Position numbers and translations under genes: made by a program. 26,179 nt of DNA, from NCBI GenBank assembly GCA_003427395.1, contig BFEA01000080.1, positions 1,642,728 through 1,668,906 on the forward strand, in the 5' to 3' direction. Shown piece by piece: positions 1-8,400 of this stretch (the stretch's first letter is position 1; each line of letters opens with the position of its first letter). Under the pieces are notes generated by a model, which saw only the letters and a program-made list of their open reading frames with translations, was not told where the DNA came from and did not search any database. The DNA is from Chara braunii (Eukaryota > Streptophyta > Charophyceae > Charales > Characeae).

Positions 1-31
1 CCGTGGAGTGGAGGGAGGACCCCTCCCCCAC

Positions 32-32
<1 letters not shown>

Positions 33-62
<30 letters not shown>

Positions 63-68
63 CCAATT

Positions 69-99
<31 letters not shown>

Positions 100-117
100 A
101 AATAAAAAAGTCAATCA
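33..117. repeat. AATC tetranucleotide microsatellite
   Basis: Imperfect tandem copies of the tetranucleotide AATC run through this segment and drift into AATA near the right end. The rest of the first 475 bases holds T, C and G homopolymer runs and a GC-rich patch rich in CGGCCG around 290-365. No coding region is supported there. Confidence 0.9.
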
Positions 118-583
118 ATGGATTTTTTTTTTTTCTTCTATTTATTTAATTTTTTTTGGTAGTCTTCGAAATCCCCCCCCCCCGTTTTCGAAGTTTTTAT
201 GTTTCTTTTTTTGTGAGGAGGTAGGGGGACCCCCCCCGACTCGAAACCCGTTCCCCGCCCCCCAAACCCCCTCCCGGTCGCGACCTCGGCCGAAATTATC
301 GGCCGCGTTCGGCCGCGGTGGGGGGGGGGCCGGCCACGGCCACGGCCGAACTCGGCTGCGGCCAGGGGGTAACATAGGAGCAGGTTGACAACACACACAA
401 CAGACAATAAAGAAGGATGAAAATGTCTCAGCAACGAATAGAAATTGACAATTCCAACTACTCTCTCTCTGATTCTTGGCTGCCTGCCATTCATTACGAT
501 ATGGGTTGGATAACACACGATCGCGTTTCTATTACTTTTTAATGAAACCATCATTTTGTGGGAGGAAAAAAAAAAAAACAGCG

Positions 584-657
<74 letters not shown>
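584..657. repeat. compound (CA)n(GA)n microsatellite
   Basis: A CA tract runs directly into a GA tract. The open frames crossing it translate to Thr-His and Arg-Glu dipeptide repeats, or Ser-Leu and Val-Cys on the other strand, so they are artefacts of the repeat. From 660 to about 1270 I see poly-T and C/G runs and otherwise unrecognised sequence. Confidence 0.95.
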
Positions 658-658
<1 letters not shown>

Positions 659-1299
659 ACTTCCGACATTTCTTTTTTCCCCCCACAAATTCCATGTCCA
701 AACCCGGCGGGCAAAGCAGCAAAAGTGGAGTGCATGACCGACCCCTTGTGACCGCCATCACAGTTAGCAGTAAACTGTTTTTTTTCTTTTTTCTTTTGCC
801 AGATGGGGGGTCAACAGAGTCTGTTTTATTTGACAGACATTGGGGGGACCTTCCAAGGAACCCCCCCTTTTTGTCTTTGAATTTTCTGCTCATTATTTTT
901 TATTTTTTGAATTTAATTAAAACACAAAAAAAAACTCGCCTGTATGTGTGTTTGAGAGGTCCATTCACCAAGGCACCCGAGATACGATACATCATTACTC
1001 ATACCTGCACGACTCCAACAAACCATGTCGGCCCACCTTGAATATGAGACAAAGCAGGAGTGACGTTCCCCGCAGCCAAAGACCGACAGAAAAAAGTTCA
1101 CAGGCGCGGGAGAGACGCATCCAGTAGTGGAAGGTAGGGAATTCTAAACCGGACTGTACAAGCAGCATCGACTCTTCAACTGCAGTACACGGATTCGGCA
1201 TGGGACAGCCGCATGCAACAATGGAAGGTAGGGGAAGACTATGTCGAATGATGAGAGTAGCATCCATGCTTCAGACGCCATTTTCAGACAGACCAGAAC

Positions 1300-2235
1300 A
1301 CGCGCAATAATACCTCAACAAACGGAGGGATGGAGGGAAGGCAAAGGGCAGGGAACCCACACCATAGGATGACAAACCACAACACGGCACATGAACTTAG
1401 AGGCACGAGAGGAGGAACAAACAGTGAGGCCGCACATACAATGAAGCGCATGGGGGAGGCGGGAGGGCACAAGTACAAGCATTGAAAAACAGCAAAGCGA
1501 CCGGAAGAAAAGAAAACAGTGAAGGACAGGCTGGAGGGCAGAGGGAGGAGGGTGGGCAGACAAACAGCGCAAGGCAAGAAACAAAGGCCGAAAAAAAAAA
1601 AAAAAAAGTTGATGACGAAAGATTGTTTCGTCGGAGTTGCACTGAATCATCAGGAGGCTGAACCCTCGAAGCTTTGCGGAGACTTCGTATTGGATGGTTT
1701 GGGTCATGAACCCTTTGACCCTTGTTAAAGGCAGACTGTTCCCCAAAACGGAACATAGCAGTGGGCAGCAACCCTGCGGAGGACCTGGCAGCACAGTAAA
1801 GGCAACACGGCTGCACCATACCAAAAATGACTGCAAGGAACGACAAGGCGCACAGGACAAGCAGTGTGGCAACCACGCCATGAAGCCCAACGCAACCACA
1901 CAGCCGGGGACGACAAAGCTAGCGGTCGAGTAGCATGGCAACCATGCAGTGGAGCACAAGGCAGCGCCGTCAAGGCGACCCGAACTACGAGGCGCGTAAG
2001 CAAAGGACACATAGCGGATGAGCGGCAAGGCAGCAGAGCAGGGAAGCACAAGGCAACACCAGCAATACAGCCACAACACACAGCGAACGCAGCAATTTGC
2101 AGATAACCATATGCGAGGCAAGCAGGACAGGCAGCAAGGCAGCGGCAGAGCGCAGACGAGGCAGTCCACACGGAACACGGAGCAAAGCAGCACCTCACCT
2201 ACTCGCATCATGATTGAACACGCAGACTGTTGGTA
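1300..2235. repeat. long direct repeat, copy 1
   Basis: This stretch aligns collinearly with 3120-3975. The best-conserved block starts at 1608, where both copies share GATTGTTTCGTCGGAGTTGC, and continues through shared text such as CAGGAGGCTGAACCCTCGA and AAAAATGACTGCAAGGAACG. Within the copy, degenerate subunits begin with GCAACC near 1769, 1868 and 1937, and motifs like GAAGCACAAGGCAACAC recur. Long frames on both strands (for example minus 2211-1315) are Cys, Leu and Pro-rich low-complexity translations without domain motifs, and I do not call genes. The left arm is A/G-rich with a poly-A run near 1589-1607. It could be an old LTR-type or satellite-type duplication; the family is not recognised. 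Confidence 0.75.
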
Positions 2236-2247
2236 ACTGCCTTGTGT

Positions 2248-2418
2248 GATCTTATACTAAGCCTCGCGCAAGACAGTATCCGATTGAACACGCAGATTGT
2301 TGGAACTCTACGCAGTGGAAATCGGTAACTGCCTTGCGCGAGGCTTAGTATAAGATCGCGCGAACGTAGGACCCACGCATACCGATTTCCACTGCGTAGA
2401 GTTATGGGTCGGATACTG
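2248..2418. repeat. interlocked inverted repeats (foldback region)
   Basis: Three pairs of inverted arms overlap. Arm A 2248-2272 is an exact reverse complement of 2333-2357 (25 bp, extending to 28 of 29). Arm B 2304-2326 is an exact reverse complement of 2381-2403 (23 bp). Arm C 2274-2283 pairs with 2409-2418 (10 bp). B and C nest into one long hairpin, while A crosses it, so the pairings exclude each other as in a pseudoknot. The text GATTGAACACGCAG is also directly repeated at 2212 and 2282. Foldback-element remnant or template-switch rearrangement are both possible. Confidence 0.85.
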
Positions 2419-2549
2419 AAGGGACTAGGAGTATTGTTGTGTTGTGGTGTTATTTGTGGAAATTGTTGTGTGTGTGCCCGTATGTTATGCGTGGGTGTTG
2501 TAGTGTACCGCGTGGGTGTGTAGTGCGTCTTAGTCGACCGGCGCCGAAT

Positions 2550-2640
2550 CGTGTCTGGGACTTCAACCCCCCAGTACGACGACTCGCGTACGGGTTCGAT
2601 TTCGGGCGTTCGACCGCGCGTACCCGCTATGCTACAGCGA
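2550..2640 (-). ncRNA. possible tRNA-like sequence or SINE head
   Basis: On the minus strand, TAGCATAGCGGG (2634-2623) fits a pol III box A, and GGGTTGAAGTCCC (2569-2557) resembles a box B. The two are about 20 bases further apart than in an ordinary tRNA, which would need a long variable arm. I could not form a convincing acceptor stem. This is best read as a degenerate tRNA-like repeat, with low certainty. Confidence 0.25.
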
Positions 2641-2929
2641 ACGAGAAACGCCCTCGGTTGGGCCACCTCTGCAATTGCATATGAAAAGCTTTCGCATGTG
2701 GTTCAGTAGCTTGGCAGGGATACGCCCACCTAAGGGATGGTAACAACTCCCGCAGGTGGAGGTAGCGGTGCCTCACGTGACTCTGTCCTGTCGTAGGGAC
2801 TCGCGAGAGGTACGGCTGGCGCACTCAGCCGGAGCGGCAAACGCTCTCCGCGACAAGTCCTGCATAATCCTGCGTGACGCGGCCGGGAGGTTCCCCGCGC
2901 GGGATCGATGCGCTCGACAGGAGGTGCCG

Positions 2930-2932
<3 letters not shown>

Positions 2933-2992
<60 letters not shown>
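2933..2992. repeat. (GT)n microsatellite
   Basis: A GT tract of about 60 bases, followed after TTTTGTG by a second short GT tract at about 3009-3025. The overlapping frames are Val-Cys or Thr-His artefacts. The flanks 2700-2930 and 3030-3120 show no recognised feature. Confidence 0.95.
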
Positions 2993-2994
<2 letters not shown>

Positions 2995-3119
2995 GTGTGC
3001 TCGCGCACGTGTGTGTGTGTGTGTATATAAGCGCGAACGCTGCTCTTCAGTACAAGTAGTACTTCAAACGACCACCCCCCAGGAAACAACCATGCACACT
3101 GACTTGAAGATGATTCTCA

Positions 3120-3985
3120 CATAACTCCCCACCGCATGGAAACTGACTTGGACTTATGACATTGGCAAAACTCAGTAAGACACAAGGGAATACCTAGACT
3201 GGAGGGCACGGGGGAGGAGGAAGGGAAAACAAAAATAGGACAGTGAATCCAAAAGGAAGACAACACGAGACAACCAAGGAAAGATAGGGGGATGAGCAAC
3301 AAGAGAGGACAAAGGCTGAAGACATAGGGGAGGTGGGAGGGCAGACGACACTCGAGCGCACCAAGCAGATAGACCAGAAAAAAAAACACAAGCCCCAAGA
3401 AACACCAAAAACTGAAAAGAATAAAAATCAAAATCAAAATGAAAACAAAAATTGATGATGATAAGATTGTTTCGTCGGAGTTGCACCGACTCGTCAGGAG
3501 GCTGAACCCTCGACAATTTGTGGAATGCCCCGAATGATGGTTTAGGTCATGCACCCTTTGACCCTTGTTGAAGGCAGACTGTCCCCAAGTGGAACATAGC
3601 AGCGGACAGCAACCCTGCGGAGCACCAGGCAGCGCAGTAGAGGCAACACGGCTGCACAACGCCAAAAATGACTGCAAGGAACGACCCGAAACACAGGACT
3701 TGCAGCACGGCAACCAAGTAGTAAAGCACCGGGCAACACCACCAAGACAACCACACTGCAAGGGATGACAGGGCAAGCGGACGAGCAGCAGAGCAACCAT
3801 GTTGTGAAGCACAAGGCAACACCAACACGGCAACTGAACTACACGGCGCGCAAGCAAAGGTGGAATGGGCAGCAAGACAGTGGCGGAGTGCAGACGAGTC
3901 GTCCACACATCCAACACGGAGCAAAGCAGCACATCACCTACCCACATCACGGGGGAACCCCACAGACTGTTGGTTCCCACCGCGC
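3120..3985. repeat. long direct repeat, copy 2
   Basis: Diverged second copy of the repeat at 1300-2235, in the same orientation. It shares the conserved block from about 3455 onward and the CAACC-type degenerate subunits near 3609, 3709 and 3794. The ends also correspond: CAGACTGTTGG occurs near 2224 and 3962. The left part is A/G-rich like that of copy 1. Frames on the minus strand (4025-3117) give a low-complexity hydrophobic and Cys-rich translation like the one in copy 1. That reflects shared ancestry rather than coding constraint, because frame and stops are not conserved. Confidence 0.75.
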
Positions 3986-4191
3986 ACTGAGCCAGGGAGA
4001 CATTCCGACGAGCATCTGTCATCACCTATAGGCAACACAGATATCCCGAACTGAGCGGCCCCCATAAAAGTGCAGTAGGCACTCCAAACGAGGAACCACC
4101 GACTGTTTGGCACTACTTAAGGGGTGCTCGGTTGGGCATACAAAAATAAGAAAAGTTAGGGGAGGCGGAATAAACAAACATACCAAAAATT

Positions 4192-4640
4192 GATTGTGTG
4201 TGTGTGTTGTGTGTGTTTGCGCACGTGTGTTGGTGGGGGGGGGGGGCGAATAGGTCATTCGGAAGAGGGGAGTGTCCTGGAAGGGGGCAAAGGGCGGGGT
4301 GGGGGGGGAGAAATCCTGAGAGGAGTGGGAGAGGGGGGCGTCTTGCAGCTCTATCCCCCATTCTTGTTTGGGGCAGGGAATTGGGGCATTGTATGTGGTG
4401 TCGTCTGCCTGTTGTTGTGCTGGGTTGCACTGTGATGTTGTACGTTGCTCGTGCACGTGTGCGTGTGTGTCTGTGTGTTATGTGCTCTGTGTGCTCGCAC
4501 ACGTGTTGTGTGTGGGTGGGGTGGGGGGCGAATAGGTCATTTGGAAAAGGAAGTGTCTTGGAAGGGGGCAAAGGGGGGGGCGGGAGAAATCCTGAGGGGA
4601 GTGTGAGAAGGAGGTGGTCGTGCATGTCTGTCACCCACAA
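4192..4640. repeat. duplicated GT- and G-rich unit
   Basis: Two units, roughly 4192-4370 and 4456-4640, each go from a GT tract through GCGAATAGGTCATT, GGAAGGGGGCAAAGG and GAGAAATCCTGAG. The spacing and order of these blocks are the same in both. The long plus-strand frame across them is rich in Gly, Arg and Cys and has no recognisable domain. The preceding 4000-4190 shows nothing recognisable. Confidence 0.75.
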
Positions 4641-4648
4641 TTGTCTTA

Positions 4649-4886
4649 TGAACCTGGTTTCTTGTCGTCAGATGACCAACACTCACTCACATGGACTTCC
4701 TCTCCATGAATTTATCCATGGTATGGACTATATCTTCAACTTTCCCCCTGCCCATACATACACAGAAGGAAGGGGGAAAGTTGAAGATATAGTCCATACC
4801 ATGGATAAATTCATGGAGAGGATGGGAGTATCACACCGCACAGGGAGAGAGAAACACAGCGGAAGACTTAGCCATGCGATATGATA
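4649..4886 (-). repeat. LTR-like terminal repeat, downstream copy, with long hairpin
   Basis: This segment aligns with 16036-16181. Shared blocks include ATGAACCTGGTT, GATGACCAACACTCACTCAC and GGATGGGAGTATCACAC. In minus orientation it would end in GGTTCA. Unlike the other copy it contains a perfect inverted repeat (4698-4749 against 4771-4822, spacer 21 bases), which makes it about 90 bases longer. The starting dinucleotide has decayed (TA instead of TG). Confidence 0.6.
4698..4822. repeat. perfect 52-bp inverted repeat (hairpin)
   Basis: Bases 4698-4749 are the exact reverse complement of 4771-4822, with a 21-base spacer. The perfect match is striking beside heavily decayed neighbours. The related repeat at 16036-16181 keeps the spacer-like CCCATATATACATAGAAGG but lacks the arms. 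Confidence 0.95.
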
Positions 4887-5986
4887 AAGTATAAAAGTGC
4901 AATTCGCTCCACATAATCGTCACAACCAGTCACAAAGGAAAGCCGAGTAGATCACATCTAGAAAACAATGAAGCAAATATGGTTCACACACAGTAACACC
5001 ACTGTTTATTAAACTCGAAGTCCCGTCTTGCCAGAATAACCTCAAAACTATGGCTCTTGAGCAGCGCTTCTAACCATTATCACTACCCTTGAGTCCCTAA
5101 AACAGTCAGTGCCACCCAAATACTGCCTCTAGAGGGAAGCGCCATCTGGAAACAGGCCTCTTAGGCCAGGTGCCTCTCATAGGATGAAGAAGAAGACCAG
5201 CGCCACAATCGCTGATGATGAAGAAGTGTCAGAAGGTCTCTCTGAGCAGCAGTGCCACCTCTCTGACAAAGATGATCTCTGAGGATACAAGCTGCAGCTA
5301 TGGCTGCAGCGCCACACCCTGGAACCCTACTCTTGAGGAGGGTTCGGCAGGGCACCAACTTCTCCTGCTCCCAGCAGACCTCAGATAGCCTTGACCTTGG
5401 ACAGCCCGGCATGCTGTTAGAGAACAACGAAGGTCATAGCTATGGTCGGTGCTTCAAAGGTCCAGCTATGTTTGTCTCCCCCAACGCTGAAGTTGTACCA
5501 CCATCGGTTCATGTGTTGCGCAACCTTAATGTACACGGTATCAACTGCCAAAAGCCCTGAACAGACTTCCCAATTCTATTAATAGTCTACCCTACCCTAG
5601 ACACGACCTAGACCGGACTGATTGGACTGACCGGTACCATTTCGGTTTCGTTCTCTAGGGCCTCTCCCTACCCGGCTATAGGCTATAGGACGAGTTTAAC
5701 AGCATAGGCTTGTAGGCCCGTCTGTCCTAGTGGTAGCCCGGGCTTGCTATTTGCAGTTAGGGTAGCTGTAGGAATTTGAAGTCTTTGCGGGCCTGAAATT
5801 TTTGCGAATTTATAGATATGTCCCTCACAAATTTTCCCCACAGGTAGATATCTCGGTTAGCCCTCAACCCAACAAAATTTGTGAATTTAAGCTACCTACG
5901 TTACAGCCTTAAATGCGACGAGCTGCAGACCGCAAAATCAGCAAGTCATTGGAGATCTACCCTCCCCCGCAGCGAGGACCTCCAAG
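4887..5986. other. unassigned region between terminal repeat and chromodomain
   Basis: This would be the 3' untranslated part of the retrotransposon. Two overlapping frames (plus 5300-5560, 86 residues; minus 5427-5161, 88 residues) resemble no family I recognise, and they overlap each other on opposite strands, so at most one could be real. A purine-rich tract on the minus strand (5970-5957, GCGGGGGAGGGTAG) is the best polypurine candidate, but it is about 1.1 kb from the terminal repeat. Confidence 0.4.
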
Positions 5987-6223
5987 TTAAGAGTGCAGGC
6001 ATGTAGAGCGTCGAAGGGATTGTCCCTTCTTGGCCGCCTCATACTTGAGGATAATGGACTTTGCTATCTTGAGGAGTTCCTTGCGTGTGACAGAGCGATC
6101 CTCAGTGTGAGGCTGGTACGAGAACTTCACAAGATACTGCATGTTTGGGCCTGTGCCCACCTCATCCTCAATTGACTGCATTCATACCCCTTGTCAAGGA
6201 TTGGTGGACCGAATTGAGGGGGT
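5987..6223 (-). pseudogene. chromodomain-like C-terminus of the integrase/pol
   Basis: The minus-strand frame 6181-5987 contains QYLVKF followed by basic and aliphatic text ending IAKSIILKYEAAKKG. The YLVK(W/F) block matches the second beta strand of a chromodomain, a module chromoviruses carry at the end of integrase and use to choose chromatin targets. Just upstream, in another frame (about 6223-6185), PPQFGPPILDKGYE resembles the linker that precedes chromodomains in this family, so one frameshift lies near 6183. The canonical WEP aromatic region is not evident, so the domain may be degenerate or divergent. The coding order relative to integrase supports the call. Confidence 0.5.
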
Positions 6224-6275
6224 TCAAAATACAAAATTGTTATTTCAAAGTGGTGCTCTCCCTCAACTAACATAA

Positions 6276-6480
6276 ATCCATAAAATAACACATGACAAAA
6301 ATAAATCAGTTATTCGAGGTCGATGGTTGAATCATCTTACACCATTTTCATTAGCTATCTGGTGGTTAGATGATGGGTCAATTATTTTACTAGGGCGAAA
6401 GGGAGTCTTATGTACTGATGGTGTTGACGAAGATTTTATGAAACTTTTAGCTCATTATTTAGAAGTTGTTAGGAATGTTT
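6276..6480 (+). pseudogene. LAGLIDADG homing endonuclease remnant (group I intron type)
   Basis: The open frame contains [17 protein letters not shown] followed by RKGVLCTDG and LLAHYLEV. The AIWWLDDGS segment is the second LAGLIDADG helix with its acidic catalytic residue, and the CTDG block is typical of the endonuclease family found in mitochondrial group I introns. The frame is open from 6276 (no ATG; TTG at 6327 is only a nominal start), so the N-terminal half of the enzyme is missing. It runs without a stop into nad5 sequence. Such enzymes cut an intronless allele to drive intron homing; this fragment is too short to be active. Confidence 0.75.
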
Positions 6481-6487
6481 ACTCACA

Positions 6488-6668
6488 TGTGGGATCCTTT
6501 TTTGCGGCAACTACAGGAATTTTACAAAATGATTTAGAAAGGGTTATTGCTTATTCTACTTTTAGTCAATTAGGTTATACGGTATTCGCTTGAGGTATCT
6601 CTAATTATTTTGTGAGTGTATTTCATTTGATGAACCATGCTCTTTTTAAAGCATTACTTTTTTTTAGT
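6488..6668 (+). pseudogene. nad5: nad5 exon fragment (NADH dehydrogenase subunit 5)
   Basis: The translation carries the hallmark [20 protein letters not shown], then SQLGYTVFA, an in-frame TGA at 6591-6593, and [20 protein letters not shown]. This is the central antiporter-like membrane core of ND5, a proton-pumping subunit of complex I, and it looks closest to plant and algal mitochondrial versions. In plant-type proteins the TGA position is usually Cys; in mitochondria that read TGA as Trp it would be sense. The fragment stops at 6668 where retrotransposon sequence resumes. About 60 residues remain of a protein usually longer than 600. Confidence 0.9.
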
Positions 6669-7715
6669 GTCCAAAAATGCATCAGCCGAAGTAAAAAGCA
6701 AAAGCTTGAATGCATGGAAGACCGGATAGGTTTGTAGATGTAGAGGGACATCAACGGTATATGATGGTCCGAAGGGGTCAGTCCCCACTGTATCTAAAAC
6801 CTGTCATGGACCCATGCATCGTGGCACCAACTTCGGGAAAATGTCCTCCGCATGTGATAGATCAGAACTGAGCACCCAAACCCAATCACATGCGAATAGT
6901 AGAAGGACGACGGTGCCTGTTGGCCTGCTGAATCATAGCCTTTCGGGTTTTGAGCAGGTTGGCATGGTTGCGCTCGATATCCACACGATAACGTCCGGTA
7001 AACTCTGCAGTTTCAGGTGTTAGTGTAGGGGTAGCCTTGTCGATAATGTCATAGAGAGGCTGTCGAGGTTTACGGCCACAGTGTAATCTGTAGGGTGTCA
7101 AGCCAGTGGAGGAGTGGACAAACATGTTGTACACCAGTTGTGCATAAATCAAATGTAGATCCTAGTCGTGCTGATTTGGACTGATTACATGATGCAACAA
7201 CTGAAATAGAATCTAGTTCATCACTTCAGCCTGTCCATTGGCTTCAGGATGACAATCGAATGTCATATTCATGCGTGAATGGAGGTAGTCTCTACAGTAG
7301 GACTGTCATTTGTTGGCTTCAGAAACGGGAATTTTGGTCACTGACAGTGGAGGTGGGTCGTCCATGATATGTAACCCACATGTCAACAAATGTTGCCTGA
7401 ACAGCAGGGGCTCTGGCTTCTCCTGGCAAAGGGATGAATTTTGCGTGCTTGAAGAACCTGTCCACACAAACCATAACCTGACACATACCACAAGGAGCGG
7501 GCCTGCCCAGATCAGTAAAATCAATAGACATTGATTGTGGAGGTGGCTCAGGAGTTGGAATGGTTTGAGTAGGCCAAGGGGAGGTTTGCATACGACCTTG
7601 TTCCGTTGGCATAGCTCACAGGTTCGGACATAATGCAATATGTCACTCGTCTCTTTCCAGAAGAACCTCTGCTACAGGGCCGCATAAGATTTAAGGGCCT
7701 CAAAATGACCACAAG
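6669..7715 (-). pseudogene. Ty3/gypsy integrase, frameshifted
   Basis: Integrase inserts the cDNA into the host genome. On the minus strand the order is: zinc-binding region near 7715-7560 (CGHF, then CELCQRN giving the Cys pair); catalytic core with the first Asp in SMSIDFTDLG near 7530 and the second in TVSDQNSRF near 7330; the Glu region HPEANGQAEV near 7250; the stretch LTPYRLHCGRKP near 7090; then an SH3-like end (GPWQVLD near 6800, [10 protein letters not shown] near 6690). The D, D and E positions are still visible but lie in different frames, with stops between them. The first zinc-ligand His seems lost. Its C-terminal end is cut off from the chromodomain by the mitochondrial insertion. 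Confidence 0.85.
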
Positions 7716-8400
7716 CATCGCGACACTCTGACATAAAGACTCATATTAAAGAGTGTTCTCAACTTGCGATTTTGAGGAATACACAGATGTTTCTCACCTC
7801 TGCTGCAAGTATACAGCAGAGCTGAGACCAGAGTACATCCCGATTCAGAGACAGGATCGGCTTGCAGATTTCTCACAACAGGCCTAAAAATCGGGTTCTG
7901 TAGCAGTAACTGGGCAATGGTCTGAGGGTTCTCCTTCCCAAAAGAATGAGTGATGGAGGTCGGGAAGAGAGCGTCAGGCCTACGAGAAAGAGCGTATACA
8001 ACTCGATTGTAGCAGTTGTTCTTGTGCTTCAGTTCGAAATCAAACAACTCGATGAACTGAATGTATCGGGCAAGCTTATCATTCAACTCTCCTTAGGATT
8101 TCATCCACTGAAGGGTGGAGTGATCTGAAAAAATGGGAAGTTTCTGCTCACGAAAAAATATTTTTAATGCTTGACCGTTGACACAAGGGCATACAAGTCA
8201 TGCAACTTCTAAGCTTTGATTTTTTTGTTCATTTACTCAATAGGTTGCAGACCATTCTTACTGTCTTGTTGAAGTTTCGCCCCCACACCATACTAATAAG
8301 CATTGGTGGTTAACACAAATGGCAAAGTAGGGTCAGGTAACTTCAGTACAGGTGCGAGAATTAAGGCCTCATTGAGATGTGTAAATGCCTCCTGAGAGTT
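7716..8400 (-). pseudogene. Ty3/gypsy RNase H region
   Basis: RNase H removes the RNA strand during reverse transcription. In minus orientation LAPVLKLPDP (about 8355) leads to PFVLTTNAY and YGVGAKLQQ (about 8325-8265). This matches the start of the family's RNase H, usually VLTTDAS...G.GAVLQQ, but the first catalytic Asp is Asn here. At the C-terminal end LARYIQFIELFDFELKHK and ALSRRPDALF (8075-7960) match the conserved end of the domain. Stops and frameshifts separate the two parts, and the middle is poorly readable. Confidence 0.8.

Larger units (their letters stand above)
6224..6668 (+). mobile_element. mitochondrial-type DNA insertion (NUMT-like)
   Basis: This plus-strand block has organelle-type sequence on both sides of an internal junction: a LAGLIDADG endonuclease remnant (6276 to about 6480), then a nad5 exon fragment (about 6488-6668). 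Both flanks resume minus-strand retrotransposon coding. Integrase SH3-like sequence ends at 6669 and the pre-chromodomain linker starts at 6223, so the insertion edges are placed to within a few bases. No obvious target-site duplication is visible, as expected for NUMT insertion by end joining. An assembly join is the main alternative. Confidence 0.75.

Noticed and set aside
584-657. CRISPR-like or regulatory repeat array
   Set aside because: Plain dinucleotide microsatellites without spacers. No array with regular unique spacers was seen anywhere in the window.
138-1041. Long open frames on both strands (up to 251 residues)
   Set aside because: They run through the CA/GA microsatellite and homopolymers and consist of dipeptide repeats and low-complexity text.
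1315-2211. 298-residue minus-strand frame, and the similar 302-residue frame at 4025-3117
   Set aside because: They are Cys/Leu-rich translations of a repetitive CAACC-type sequence, with no domain. The two copies align as DNA, but frame and stops are not conserved.
4198-4884. 228-residue plus-strand frame
   Set aside because: It crosses GT tracts, G runs and the perfect hairpin. Its composition reflects the repeats.
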